This document shows positions 19,879 to 28,114 of a stretch of DNA of 64,000 nt, piece after piece. The notes under the pieces were generated by a model. It ran no database searches. It saw only the letters and a list, made by a program, of their open reading frames with translations, and had not been told where the DNA came from. Both the position numbers and the translations under genes were made by a program. Numbering within the stretch: position 1 is the first letter of the stretch; the number at the start of each line of letters is the position of its first letter. The stretch is taken from positions 1 through 64,000 of the forward strand of contig CANMTP010000018.1 of the NCBI GenBank assembly GCA_947500845.1, given 5' to 3'. This DNA comes from an uncultured Aquimarina sp. Lineage in GTDB: Bacteria; Bacteroidota; Bacteroidia; Flavobacteriales; Flavobacteriaceae.

Positions 19879-20400
19879 TTATCCTTCTTTTTCGGATAAT
19901 GTTTTAAGGATACCAGCTATTGTACCTCCACCTGATTTTAATGCTGAAATAACATTCTTAGCAGGTGACTGCAATAATCCAATAATATCTCCGATAACCT
20001 CTTCTTTAGACTTAATATTAACTAAAGTCTCAAGATTTTCATCACCAATGAAGATTGCTTCTTCTACAAAAGCTCCCTTCAATAAAGGTTTCTCTGATTT
20101 CTTTCGAAATTCTTTAATAACCTTTGCAGGTGCGTTACCAGCCTCGGCAAACATTAACGAAGTATTACCTTTTAATACTGTAGGTAACTCTCCAAAATCC
20201 TTGTCAGAATTCTCCATTGCTTTTGCAAGTAGAGTATTCTTAATTACTTTCAATGATACATTGGCTTTAAAACAAGCCCTACGTAAATTTGAAGTTGTCC
20301 CTGCATCTAATCCTGAAATATCAGCTAAATATATATTAGCATTTTCAGCCAACTGAGCAGTTAAGTCTTCAATTACTAGTGATTTTTCTTCTCTTGTCAT
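19879..20400 (-). CDS. rplJ: 50S ribosomal protein uL10
   Basis: The 173-aa base of the ribosomal stalk binds 23S rRNA and bL12 dimers. The N-terminal MTREEKSLVIEDLTAQL and the RRACFKANVSLKVIKNTLL segment match the family, and the C-terminal helix that carries L12 is present. It lies 15 bp after rplA. In E. coli the L10-L12 complex represses its own mRNA; I do not see a clear leader structure in the short gap here. Confidence 0.98.
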   Translation of the reverse strand: MTREEKSLVIEDLTAQLAENANIYLADISGLDAGTTSNLRRACFKANVSLKVIKNTLLAKAMENSDKDFGELPTVLKGNTSLMFAEAGNAPAKVIKEFRKKSEKPLLKGAFVEEAIFIGDENLETLVNIKSKEEVIGDIIGLLQSPAKNVISALKSGGGTIAGILKTLSEKEG

Positions 20401-20415
20401 AATCGTTTATCTTAA

Positions 20416-21111
20416 TTACCCAGCAAAGTTTTTAGCATCTATTTCAACACCAGGACTCATTGTAGAAGACATATAAATTGATTTAATATATACACCTTTT
20501 GCAGTCTGGGGCTTTAACTTCACTAATGTTGTTATTAGTTCTTTAGCGTTTCCGGCTATTTTCTCAGCATCAAATGAAGATTTTCCAATTGCCGCATGAA
20601 CAATACCTGTCTTATCTACTTTGAAATCGATCTTACCAGCCTTCACGTCTGAAACAGCTTTTGCAACATCCATTGTTACCGTACCAGTTTTAGGGTTAGG
20701 CATTAATCCACGAGGCCCTAAAACTCTACCGAGAGGTCCTAATTTTCCCATAACACTTGGCATGGTGATAATTACATCAACATCTGTCCATCCACCTTTG
20801 ATTTTGTCAAGGTATTCATCTAGACCAACAAAGTCAGCACCTGCTTCCTTAGCTTCAGCCTCTTTATCTGGAGTTACCAATGCTAATACTTTAATATCTT
20901 TCCCTGTTCCGTGAGGTAATGTTACCACACCACGTACCATTTGATTTGCTTTACGAGGATCTACGTTCAAACGAACAGCAAGATCTACAGAAGCATCAAA
21001 ATTCACGCTTGTTATTTCTTTTACCAAAGCAGAAGCTTCATCTAATGAATACGCCTTGTTCTTATCAACCTTAGCGTTTGCTTCTTTTTGCTTTTTAGTT
21101 ACTTTTGCCAT
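20416..21111 (-). CDS. rplA: 50S ribosomal protein uL1
   Basis: The 231-aa L1 stalk protein contacts the E-site tRNA. Typical motifs are [12 protein letters not shown] and [15 protein letters not shown]. It lies 18 bp after rplK, the usual order. Normal length and start. Confidence 0.98.
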   Translation of the reverse strand: MAKVTKKQKEANAKVDKNKAYSLDEASALVKEITSVNFDASVDLAVRLNVDPRKANQMVRGVVTLPHGTGKDIKVLALVTPDKEAEAKEAGADFVGLDEYLDKIKGGWTDVDVIITMPSVMGKLGPLGRVLGPRGLMPNPKTGTVTMDVAKAVSDVKAGKIDFKVDKTGIVHAAIGKSSFDAEKIAGNAKELITTLVKLKPQTAKGVYIKSIYMSSTMSPGVEIDAKNFAG

Positions 21112-21129
21112 TTTGTAAACTTTTTTGGA

Positions 21130-21567
21130 TTAAAAAGGAGCCTGTCCTTTTACAGTTACACCCATTGAGCGAGCGGTACCGGCAATCATTTTCATTGCAG
21201 ACTCAACAGTAAACGCATTCAAATCCTGCATTTTATCCTCTGCAATTGCACGAACTTGATCCCAAGTAACACTTGCTACTTTTTTACGATTAGGCTCTCC
21301 AGAACCTTTCTTCTGTTTTGCTGCTTCCAGTATTTGAACAGCTGCGGGTGGAGTTTTAATAACAAAATCAAAAGACTTGTCTTTATACACATTGATTACT
21401 ACCGGTAATACTTTACCAGCTTTATCCTGTGTTCTACCATTGAATTGCTTACAGAATTCCATGATATTTACCCCGGCAGCACCTAAAGCAGGCCCAACTG
21501 GTGGAGACGGGTTTGCCGCACCTCCACGTACTTGTAACTTTACAACCTTACTTAACTCTTTAGCCAT
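21130..21567 (-). CDS. rplK: 50S ribosomal protein uL11
   Basis: This 145-aa component of the GTPase-associated centre binds 23S rRNA near the thiostrepton site. The N-terminal [20 protein letters not shown] and the C-terminal GTARSMGV motifs are diagnostic. It follows nusG by 76 bp in the conserved secE-nusG-rplK-rplA order. Confidence 0.98.
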   Translation of the reverse strand: MAKELSKVVKLQVRGGAANPSPPVGPALGAAGVNIMEFCKQFNGRTQDKAGKVLPVVINVYKDKSFDFVIKTPPAAVQILEAAKQKKGSGEPNRKKVASVTWDQVRAIAEDKMQDLNAFTVESAMKMIAGTARSMGVTVKGQAPF

Positions 21568-21643
21568 TTTTCTAATTTTAAATTTAGCATTGTCCTATAA
21601 GTGGAAGCAAAAGAACAATCCTGAATATATAATGTAACAATTA

Positions 21644-22198
21644 TTATACTTTTTCTACTTGCATATAGCTTAGCTCTAATGGAGTTTTTCTACCAAAAAT
21701 CTTAACCATTACCTCTAGCTTACGCTTTTCTTCATTTACTTTCTCAACAGTACCATTAAAACCATTAAACGGCCCGTCAATTACTTTAACGGTTTCACCT
21801 ACCGTATATGGTATAGCCACATTATCAGTCTTCACAGCCAACTCGTCAACTTTACCAAGCATTCTATTAATTTCAGCTTTTCTTAGAGGGACAGGATCTC
21901 CGCCTTTTACCTCTCCAAGAAAACCAATCACACCATTAATAGATTTAATAATATGTGGAATTTCTCCTGAAAGGTTAGCTTCTATCATCACATATCCTGG
22001 AAAATATACACGCTCTTTATTAATTTTCTTCCCATTGCGGATCTGAACCACTTTTTCTGTTGGAACCAAAATCTGTGCAACATAATCCTCAAGGCCCATA
22101 TGAGCAATTTCACGCTCAATATAGTCCTTCACCTTATTCTCCTGACCACTAACAGCCCTAACAACGTACCACTTCTTTGTATTATCCACCTCGGCCAT
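21644..22198 (-). CDS. nusG: Transcription termination/antitermination factor NusG
   Basis: The 184-aa factor binds RNA polymerase and couples transcription with translation or Rho. The N-terminal NGN domain starts KKWYVVRAVSGQENKVKDYIE, and the KOW domain at the C-terminus contains GPFNGFNGTVEKVN. I chose the ATG at 22198. A GTG two codons upstream is also in frame, but it lies only 5 bp after the secE stop and adds nothing conserved. Confidence 0.97.
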   Translation of the reverse strand: MAEVDNTKKWYVVRAVSGQENKVKDYIEREIAHMGLEDYVAQILVPTEKVVQIRNGKKINKERVYFPGYVMIEANLSGEIPHIIKSINGVIGFLGEVKGGDPVPLRKAEINRMLGKVDELAVKTDNVAIPYTVGETVKVIDGPFNGFNGTVEKVNEEKRKLEVMVKIFGRKTPLELSYMQVEKV

Positions 22199-22208
22199 TT
22201 TCACAATA

Positions 22209-22406
22209 TTAAGATTTCACTAAAGTAAAATAATACTCTATCATATTACTGAATACAGTATCTACTCCCCAGATAGCTAAAGAAAAAATTACTGAAAAAA
22301 CTATTACAACAACTGTCAGCCTTTGCGCTTCTGCCCAAGGAGTCCAGGTTACATGATTTTTCAACTCGTTGTACGATTCTGTTATGTAATTTATAAATCC
22401 AGCCAT
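22209..22406 (-). CDS. secE: Preprotein translocase subunit SecE
   Basis: The 65-aa single-membrane-span form of SecE is part of the SecYEG channel. The amphipathic helix ESYNELKNHVTWTPWAEAQRLT precedes a transmembrane segment at about residues 30-55. It sits between tRNA-Trp and nusG, as is usual. Confidence 0.96.
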   Translation of the reverse strand: MAGFINYITESYNELKNHVTWTPWAEAQRLTVVVIVFSVIFSLAIWGVDTVFSNMIEYYFTLVKS

Positions 22407-22506
22407 CTTATTTATTTTTAAAACAAAATAAAACCCAGGTTTTACTTTGTCACCAAATTCTTTATTTCAACAATAAAAGCTATTAAAAGCTTTTTAATTA
22501 TTTCTG

Positions 22507-22579
22507 CACGGGTTGAGAGGCTCGAACTCCCGACACCTGGTTTTGGAGACCAGTGCTCTACCAACTGAGCTAAACCCGT
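22507..22579 (-). tRNA. tRNA-Trp(CCA)
   Basis: The 73-nt cloverleaf starts ACGGGTT and ends AACCCGT plus discriminator G. The anticodon loop CTCCAAA gives CCA. It lies between tuf and secE, the standard place in Bacteroidota, and is probably cotranscribed with them. Confidence 0.96.
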
Positions 22580-22660
22580 ATAAAAAGGAATAAAATTTCA
22601 ATAATATTTACTTCCTCTTATTTTATAATCTACCTTAATCTATCGAAAGCTCAGTTTTGA

Positions 22661-22694
22661 GCCCCACCTGACGGCAGGCAGGTAAACCCGTATA
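22661..22694. repeat. Short GC-rich repeat joined to a 12-base fragment of tRNA-Trp
   Basis: The segment CACCTGACGGCAGGCAGG resembles a dispersed flavobacterial palindromic repeat. It is followed by TAAACCCGTATA at 22683-22694, identical to the 5' edge of tRNA-Trp at 22571-22582 and 112 bp away from it. No intact gene is present. Confidence 0.5.
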
Positions 22695-22695
22695 C

Positions 22696-22734
22696 ATAAG
22701 TCAAGGTATTCGCCTGGGCGAATACCTTACTTAT
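22696..22734 (-). terminator. Long hairpin after tuf
   Basis: An 18-bp interrupted stem pairs ATAAGT and AAGGTATTCGC with GCGAATACCTT and ACTTAT. It lies 17 bp after the tuf stop codon. There is no U-tract on the minus strand, so it may be a processing or stability element that allows read-through to tRNA-Trp and secE. Confidence 0.6.
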
Positions 22735-22750
22735 ATATAATATTATTGTA

Positions 22751-23938
22751 TTAGTCTAAAATTTCAGTTACCTGACCAGCACCTACTGTTCTACCTCCTT
22801 CACGGATAGCAAAACGAAGACCAACATTCATCGCTATTGTCTGAATTAACTCTACAGTGATCGTCAAGTTATCTCCAGGCATTACCATCTCTACTCCATC
22901 AGGAAGCGCAATGTTTCCGGTTACATCAGTTGTACGAACGTAGAACTGAGGACGGTAATTATTATGGAATGGAGTGTGACGCCCACCTTCTTCTTTCTTA
23001 AGGATATAAACCTCAGCTTTGAATTTTTTATGTGGAGTTACCGATCCAGGCTTAGTGATTACCATACCACGAGAAATTTGAGATTTTTCAATACCTCTTA
23101 ATAAGATACCTACGTTATCTCCTGCTTCACCTCTATCTAATATCTTACGGAACATCTCTACCCCTGTAATGGTAGAAGTCAATTTTTCAGCACCCATTCC
23201 AATGATATCAACAGCATCTCCTGTATTGGCTACACCAGTTTCAATACGACCAGTAGCAACAGTACCACGACCTGTAATTGAGAATACATCCTCGATAGGC
23301 ATTAAGAAATCTTTTTCTACATCACGTTTTGGTAATTCGATCCACTCATCTACAGACTTCATTAATTCCAAAACAGTATCTACCCATTTTTGCTCTCCAT
23401 TAAGAGCCCCAAGAGCAGAACCAGAAATTACAGGACCATTGTCCCCATCATACTCATAAAAAGAAAGAAGATCTCTCACTTCCATTTCAACAAGCTCTAA
23501 TAATTCTTCATCATCCACCATATCCACTTTATTAAGGAATACAACGATTCTAGGAATACCAACCTGACGACCTAATAAGATGTGCTCACGAGTTTGTGGC
23601 ATAGGACCATCAGTAGCAGCAACTACCAAGATCGCTCCGTCCATCTGAGCAGCACCAGTAACCATGTTCTTTACATAATCGGCGTGACCTGGACAGTCAA
23701 CGTGTGCATAATGACGATTTTCAGTTTGGTACTCTACATGAGATGTATTAATAGTAATACCCCTTTCTTTTTCTTCAGGAGCATTATCGATTTGATCGAA
23801 ATCTCTTGCTTCAGAAAGACCTGCATCTGCTAATACCTTAGTAATCGCAGCAGTTAAAGTCGTTTTACCGTGATCAACGTGTCCAATAGTACCAATATTT
23901 AAGTGCGGTTTGGAACGATCAAAAGTTTCCTTTGCCAT
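22751..23938 (-). CDS. tuf: Elongation factor Tu
   Basis: EF-Tu (395 aa) delivers aminoacyl-tRNA to the ribosome. It has the P-loop [10 protein letters not shown] (residues 19-28), DCPGHADY and NKVD, then domains II and III ending [14 protein letters not shown]. It lies 58 bp after tRNA-Thr(GGT) and is apparently read from the promoter upstream of the four-tRNA cluster. Confidence 0.99.
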   Translation of the reverse strand: MAKETFDRSKPHLNIGTIGHVDHGKTTLTAAITKVLADAGLSEARDFDQIDNAPEEKERGITINTSHVEYQTENRHYAHVDCPGHADYVKNMVTGAAQMDGAILVVAATDGPMPQTREHILLGRQVGIPRIVVFLNKVDMVDDEELLELVEMEVRDLLSFYEYDGDNGPVISGSALGALNGEQKWVDTVLELMKSVDEWIELPKRDVEKDFLMPIEDVFSITGRGTVATGRIETGVANTGDAVDIIGMGAEKLTSTITGVEMFRKILDRGEAGDNVGILLRGIEKSQISRGMVITKPGSVTPHKKFKAEVYILKKEEGGRHTPFHNNYRPQFYVRTTDVTGNIALPDGVEMVMPGDNLTITVELIQTIAMNVGLRFAIREGGRTVGAGQVTEILD

Positions 23939-23996
23939 AATTAATTTATTTAATCTTAGTTATATATTAGTGTTCAATTTATGCTTCTTCACTAAG

Positions 23997-24068
23997 AGCC
24001 AATGACGAGATTTGAACTCGTGACCTCTTCCTTACCAAGGAAACGCTCTACCCCTGAGCTACACCGGC
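23997..24068 (-). tRNA. tRNA-Thr(GGT)
   Basis: The 72-nt cloverleaf starts GCCGGTG and ends CATTGGC plus discriminator T, with two G-T pairs in the acceptor stem. The anticodon loop TTGGTAA gives GGT. It is the last tRNA before tuf. Confidence 0.95.
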
Positions 24069-24420
24069 TTTAAAAAGTACGAAGACAAACCAGAGTTCTT
24101 TAATGAATTATTAAAAGAAAACCGACTTATCTTTTACCTTATTTTAAAAATCCAATGCTAAAATGCATCAAGATTAGCTTTTCAAACAGAAGACGAATTC
24201 AACTCGACTCTGCTTGACACAGGATTATAACCCTGTATTCTTTGACAAATCAAGAAATATACTTCAAAAGAACACCTCTTAAACGCAAAAAAATTTTATT
24301 TGAGCAGGAAACCGGGTTTACCTCGACTTCGCTCGACACAGGCTTCTCACCCTGCATTCTTCTGCATATTAAGAGCAAATTCAAAAAGAATATTTCTCAT
24401 ACACCAAAGAACCTTCTTTG
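24069..24420. repeat. 352-bp spacer with two diverged 118-bp tandem units derived from the tRNA-Gly 3' end
   Basis: The segment at 24303-24318 matches the tRNA-Gly 3' end (14 of 16 bases) and is followed by CCTCGACTTCGCTCGACACA. Exactly 118 bp left, at about 24185, a weaker version leads into CTCGACTCTGCTTGACACA. The intact tRNA-Gly starts 118 bp right, at 24421. Flanks (ACCCTG-ATTCTT, TTCAAAA-GAA, TTTGAGC) also repeat, so these look like decayed tandem units. Confidence 0.6.
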
Positions 24421-24493
24421 AGCGGGAGACCGGGTTCGAACCGGCGACATTCAGCTTGGAAGGCTGACGCTCTACCAACTGAGCTACTCCCGC
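24421..24493 (-). tRNA. tRNA-Gly(TCC)
   Basis: The 73-nt cloverleaf starts GCGGGAG and ends CTCCCGC plus discriminator T. The anticodon loop CTTCCAA gives TCC. It is part of the tRNA-tuf operon. Confidence 0.95.
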
Positions 24494-24535
24494 ATTATGT
24501 TAACAATTCAAAAATCCTGAATTATTAATCAAAAG

Positions 24536-24618
24536 TGGGGAGAGCAGGATTCGAACCTGCGAAGGTAAAAACCAACAGATTTACAGTCTGTCCTCGTTGG
24601 CCGCTTGAGTATCTCCCC
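24536..24618 (-). tRNA. tRNA-Tyr(GTA)
   Basis: The 83-nt tRNA has a long variable arm, starts GGGGAGA and ends TCTCCCC plus discriminator A. The anticodon loop CTGTAAA gives GTA. Confidence 0.96.
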
Positions 24619-24743
24619 AATAAAAATTCAATATTTCAAGATGAACTTCGTGAATTTTGAGAGCGCAAAAATAGTCATTTATTTTACAATTCAAAATTCT
24701 ATTAAAAAAGTATCATTTTCTATTACACATTACCTTTAACAAA

Positions 24744-24790
24744 AGCTGATAGAAAGATTCCCTTCGACCATGCTCAAGATAAACTTCTCA
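24744..24790 (-). pseudogene. Decayed tRNA-Thr(TGT) 3' end fused to the short repeat
   Basis: Bases 24744-24760 match the tRNA-Thr 3' end at 13 of 17 positions and are followed at 24761-24790 by a diverged copy of the repeat seen at 78-110. The intact tRNA-Thr begins 117 bp to the right. The layout is the same as at the left end of the window, but older and more diverged. Confidence 0.6.
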
Positions 24791-24860
24791 TGCTCTCTAA
24801 ACAGATGATTTCATACTAGAAAAACACCTACTTTCCTGATACATTTTTCAAAATTTCAAG

Positions 24861-24934
24861 AGCCGATAGAGGGACTCGAACCCACGACCTGCTGATTACA
24901 AATCAGCTGCTCTAGCCAGCTGAGCTATATCGGC
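24861..24934 (-). tRNA. tRNA-Thr(TGT), copy 2
   Basis: This tRNA is identical to the one at 175-248 over all 74 bases. It is the first gene of the tRNA-tuf operon and lies about 40 bp after the predicted start site. Confidence 0.96.
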
Positions 24935-24961
24935 TTTTCACCATGTTTTAGAACATAAAAA

Positions 24962-24983
24962 AGTCCGCTATTTCTAACGGACT
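24962..24983 (-). terminator. Terminator of hpf
   Basis: The arms AGTCCG and CGGACT have a 10-base loop and are followed on the minus strand by TTTTTTATG. It overlaps the initiation region of the tRNA-tuf promoter at 24985-25015, so the same bases may end one transcript and begin the next. Confidence 0.65.
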
Positions 24984-24984
24984 G

Positions 24985-25015
24985 CAAATGTATAATAATT
25001 TATTTTTTGCACAAA
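24985..25015 (-). promoter_or_regulatory. Promoter of the tRNA-tuf operon (TTTG-N19-TACATTTG)
   Basis: On the minus strand TTTG (25015-25012), 19 bases and TACATTTG (24992-24985) fit the Bacteroidota consensus. It lies between hpf and tRNA-Thr copy 2. Predicted start is near 24977. Confidence 0.65.
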
Positions 25016-25035
25016 ACTATTTCTCAAAAAAATAG

Positions 25036-25338
25036 TCAAACATGTGCATTTAATTTTTCTTTCCGTTTTTTTAACTGCCTTTCCAAAGAACTAACACACT
25101 CATCCACACCTTCTTCAAAGGTTTTATTAATTTTCTTAGTCATAAACTCGTCTCCAGGTACGCTTAATAAAATTTCGGTAATTTTGTTTTCTTTACCACT
25201 CGTATTCATAACTTTTAAGAATACGTCTGCATGAATAATACGATTAAAATGGTTTTCTAGCTTATCCAATTTCGCTTGAGTAAAATTCACCAATTTTTGA
25301 TCTACATTAAAATTAACGGATTGCAAGTTCACTTTCAT
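25036..25338 (-). CDS. hpf: Ribosome hibernation-promoting factor, short form
   Basis: The 100-aa protein of the HPF/YfiA (RaiA) family binds the 30S decoding region in stationary phase. The beta-alpha fold begins MKVNLQSVNFNVDQKLVNFTQAKLDKLENHF and ends in a basic tail (LERQLKKRKEKLNAHV). The long C-terminal dimerisation domain of Gram-positive HPF is missing. It lies 66 bp after the xerC-like gene and just before the tRNA-tuf operon. A near-consensus AATATTTG box precedes it. Confidence 0.93.
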   Translation of the reverse strand: MKVNLQSVNFNVDQKLVNFTQAKLDKLENHFNRIIHADVFLKVMNTSGKENKITEILLSVPGDEFMTKKINKTFEEGVDECVSSLERQLKKRKEKLNAHV

Positions 25339-25404
25339 AGGTGTTGGTTTAATTGGTTTGACAAATATTTTAAGCCTAAAAGATCGGTAAGCAAAACCTA
25401 ACCA

Positions 25405-26295
25405 TTACTTTTTATTCCTTGGGTGAGATTGTTTGTAAACTTTTGTTAGCTGCGCGACACTATGATGGGTATATACCTGTGTAGCCGCCAAACTGGAATG
25501 ACCAAGTAACTCTTTTACAGCATTCAAATTTGCTCCTTCGTTTAGTAAATGAGTCGCAAAAGAGTGTCTTAAAATATGCGGACTCTTCTTCACCTTTGAA
25601 GATGCCTCACTAAAATAACTATTTATGATTCGATATACAAGCGTTTCATATATTTTAACTCCTTTTTTAGTGAGCAGCAGAAAAGCCTCATTTTGATTTA
25701 CTTGTACATCTGACCTTAATTCTAAATACGATTTGAGTGTATCGCACACTGTAGGAAGAAGCGGCAAATATCTTTCTTTGTTCCGCTTACCTAATACTTT
25801 GATTTGTCCAGTTCCAATATCAATATCAGAAACCCTTAAATTAACTAATTCTGTTCTTCTTATTCCAGTTGCATAAAAAAGTTCTACAATCAATCTGTCT
25901 CGAACACTTTCAAAATCTTTTTGATCACTTAAACTGTCGAGTACCTCTTCTACCTCATTGACAGAAAAAGGTATTTGAAGTTTTTTAGGGGCTTTTAAAG
26001 CATGATGTTTAGCTAATGGATTACTCCTTATTTCTCCTGTTTTAAGCAAGAATTTATAATATGTTTTAAGAGAAGAAACTTTTCTATTAATCGTTCGATT
26101 AGAGATCCCTGTATCAACAAGAAATACGATCCAAGATCGTATTTGTTGATAATTTGCCTTTGACACGTGAGCAATCTCATATTCTTCTCTGTAAAACTCT
26201 GAAAAGGATTCCAGATCGGATTTGTAAGCAGTAATAGTATGTGTAGAATATTTTTTTTCGAAAAGTAAATAGTCTAGGAACTTAGAGATATACAT
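25405..26295 (-). CDS. Tyrosine recombinase, XerC/XerD family
   Basis: The 296-aa site-specific recombinase probably resolves chromosome dimers. An N-terminal SAM-like core-binding domain covers about residues 1-85. Catalytic residues are visible: Arg146 (ATGIRRTEL), Lys170, His240 and Arg243 (HILRHSF), His266 (LLGHSS) and nucleophile Tyr275 (TQVYTH). The chromosomal setting between rpsU and hpf, and the absence of other mobile genes, favour a housekeeping Xer rather than a phage integrase. XerC versus XerD cannot be decided from one sequence. Confidence 0.92.
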   Translation of the reverse strand: MYISKFLDYLLFEKKYSTHTITAYKSDLESFSEFYREEYEIAHVSKANYQQIRSWIVFLVDTGISNRTINRKVSSLKTYYKFLLKTGEIRSNPLAKHHALKAPKKLQIPFSVNEVEEVLDSLSDQKDFESVRDRLIVELFYATGIRRTELVNLRVSDIDIGTGQIKVLGKRNKERYLPLLPTVCDTLKSYLELRSDVQVNQNEAFLLLTKKGVKIYETLVYRIINSYFSEASSKVKKSPHILRHSFATHLLNEGANLNAVKELLGHSSLAATQVYTHHSVAQLTKVYKQSHPRNKK

Positions 26296-26410
26296 AAAGA
26301 AACCGTTAGAATGACAAAAGTATAAAACTTTGTTATCCTAACGGTTCAATTTATACTGAAAAACGAAGCCTTTTCTTTTCGAAAAGATACAAACTTACGC
26401 TTTTAACTTT

Positions 26411-26605
26411 TTAAATCTCTTCCTGATCTCTTAAGTGCTGGATATATTGCGCTTTTTGAACTTGAGCTCTACGCTCTACAGAAGGTTTTGTAAATGCTTG
26501 ACGTTTACGAAGCTGACGCATCGTTCCTGTTCTATCGAATTTACGCTTAAAACGTTTTAACGCTCTATCTATATTTTCTCCGTCTTTAACTGGTATAATT
26601 AACAT
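26411..26605 (-). CDS. rpsU: 30S ribosomal protein bS21
   Basis: The 64-aa basic protein begins MLIIPVKDGENIDRALKRFKRKFDRTG and is full length for Bacteroidota. In this phylum bS21, with bS18 and bS6, helps sequester the 3' end of 16S rRNA. Unlike nearly every other gene here, rpsU has a strong Shine-Dalgarno (AAAGGAGGTA) 7 bases before the ATG, which fits known autoregulation of rpsU in Flavobacterium. It also has its own good promoter. Confidence 0.97.
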   Translation of the reverse strand: MLIIPVKDGENIDRALKRFKRKFDRTGTMRQLRKRQAFTKPSVERRAQVQKAQYIQHLRDQEEI

Positions 26606-26610
26606 AGTGG

Positions 26611-26620
26611 TACCTCCTTT
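26611..26620 (-). promoter_or_regulatory. Strong Shine-Dalgarno of rpsU
   Basis: The minus strand reads AAAGGAGGTA with seven bases between GGAGG and the ATG. Perfect GGAGG sites are rare in this window. Published work on Flavobacterium johnsoniae describes a strong rpsU Shine-Dalgarno used by ribosomes lacking bS21, so this site probably senses bS21 supply. Confidence 0.85.
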
Positions 26621-26637
26621 CTTTAAAAATTAGGATG

Positions 26638-26667
26638 CAAAGATAATACAATACTATTATCAACAAA
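26638..26667 (-). promoter_or_regulatory. Promoter of rpsU (TTTG-N18-TATCTTTG)
   Basis: TTTG at 26667-26664 and TATCTTTG at 26645-26638 on the minus strand lie 18 bases apart. The box is directly after the amylase stop codon, so rpsU is transcribed on its own. Confidence 0.65.
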
Positions 26668-26681
26668 GTCTTTTTTTAATT

Positions 26682-28061
26682 TTATTTCAAAGACCAAACA
26701 GAATATCCTTTTGGTGGCGCTTGAATCTTTACCCATCGACCTCCTTGAGTGATTGGTTCCCAACTTGAGCTTCCGGTAAAATCTTTAATTCTTTGGCTTG
26801 ACCAATTGGTTTCTACCCATCTCTCTTTCCAGGAGTTAGAATTATTGATATACACTATTAAACCATTCTTCCCTCCTCCTCCATTTCTTTTGGCAATGTA
26901 TTCATCATTATCTGTCCAAAGATTTGTTGTACTACCCCCGGCAAGATTGTTATGTATCCAAATAAGGTTGTTTAATTTATTCTTATCCAACCAATCCTCG
27001 TAGTCGCTATAGAATAGGGCGGGATATCCTTCATGAGTTAAAATATAAGCATAAGCCAATATTTTGTTATTGATGATTTCATCAGTATCATGATTAGCTA
27101 CAAATGTGACAGCTCTTGAGGCATTTCTTTTCCAAAGCATGTCCCCACTAAGTGCATTAAGATTATTACCCATAAAAGCATCTCTCATTTTGTAGTAACA
27201 AGCAAAATCAAAAGCAGACATCTGTGCTTCACTGGTCCACCAGTCTAAGGTATTTACATTTCCATCCCAGTACTCTCCAACCGAGAACCCTCCAACATTA
27301 TTTTTCCATTCTCTTACTACCCAAGGTTCAAATCCTTTGACATAATCAAATCTCCATCCATCAAAGCCCATGATGTTTTTATAATATTTACCTACAGAAT
27401 TAGATTTTTTCCATAACCAATCTTGCACATATGATTTATGATGACACATATCTGCAAAACCGCCAAAAACACCCCAATCGTTATTATGATAATCATTTGG
27501 ATGGAAATCATACTGGGTTCTGTCGAACAAACCAGATAATGGATTATAATCTGTATAAGTATCTGAATTAGTAAAAATATTTGATTCTAAGTCACCCCCA
27601 CTATTATGATTTATTACAATATCTGCAATTACACTTAGCCTATTGTTATGGGCGGTAGCAATAAGACTCTCTAATTCTGATCTGGAACCAAACCTGGTTT
27701 CTGTACTCCCCATTTGGTTATACTCTCCAAAATCATAATAATCAAACGGATCATACCCCATAGAAAATGCGCCATTCTGAGCTTTGCTTACAGGTGGTAG
27801 CCAAATCGCATCTACACCTGCATTACTCCAATCATCTACCTTCCCTTTTATAACATTCCACCAGGTACCACCAGCAGGAACATCCCAATAAAATGCCTGC
27901 ATCATGACGCCCGAACCTATAGGCTTTAGGACTTTTGATGAGACTGCCCCATAAATCTCTGCTGGATCTGTCTCTACGGAATCCAAAACTTCATCTTTAC
28001 TACAGCTAATGAACAAAAACATTGTAGCGATGAATCCATAAAAAAACTTGTGAATTTTCAT
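26682..28061 (-). CDS. Lipoprotein alpha-amylase, glycoside hydrolase family 13
   Basis: The 459-aa enzyme cleaves alpha-1,4-glucans and is probably displayed on the cell surface as a lipoprotein (signal ends FLFISC, then SKDEV). The GH13 regions are DIVINHNSGG (I), GWRFDYVKG with nucleophile Asp near residue 240 (II), VGEYWDG with acid/base Glu near 260 (III) and VANHDTDE near 323 (IV). The small C-terminal beta domain ends GYSVWSLK. No SusC/SusD pair is adjacent. Two CGAAATCGTTT-type half sites upstream suggest a LacI-family maltose/starch regulator. No terminator is visible. Confidence 0.93.
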   Translation of the reverse strand: MKIHKFFYGFIATMFLFISCSKDEVLDSVETDPAEIYGAVSSKVLKPIGSGVMMQAFYWDVPAGGTWWNVIKGKVDDWSNAGVDAIWLPPVSKAQNGAFSMGYDPFDYYDFGEYNQMGSTETRFGSRSELESLIATAHNNRLSVIADIVINHNSGGDLESNIFTNSDTYTDYNPLSGLFDRTQYDFHPNDYHNNDWGVFGGFADMCHHKSYVQDWLWKKSNSVGKYYKNIMGFDGWRFDYVKGFEPWVVREWKNNVGGFSVGEYWDGNVNTLDWWTSEAQMSAFDFACYYKMRDAFMGNNLNALSGDMLWKRNASRAVTFVANHDTDEIINNKILAYAYILTHEGYPALFYSDYEDWLDKNKLNNLIWIHNNLAGGSTTNLWTDNDEYIAKRNGGGGKNGLIVYINNSNSWKERWVETNWSSQRIKDFTGSSSWEPITQGGRWVKIQAPPKGYSVWSLK

Positions 28062-28114
28062 AATTAGTTAGTGTTTGTGTTAATTTTCTATCAAATTAAA
28101 AATTAAACTTCTAC

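Noticed and set aside
25405..26295. Phage or island integrase
   Set aside because: It lies among housekeeping genes (rpsU, hpf) with no attachment sites or cargo; the sequence fits a chromosomal Xer recombinase.
26682..28061. Polysaccharide-utilisation locus around the amylase
   Set aside because: No SusC, SusD, regulator or second glycoside hydrolase is adjacent; it is a lone gene.
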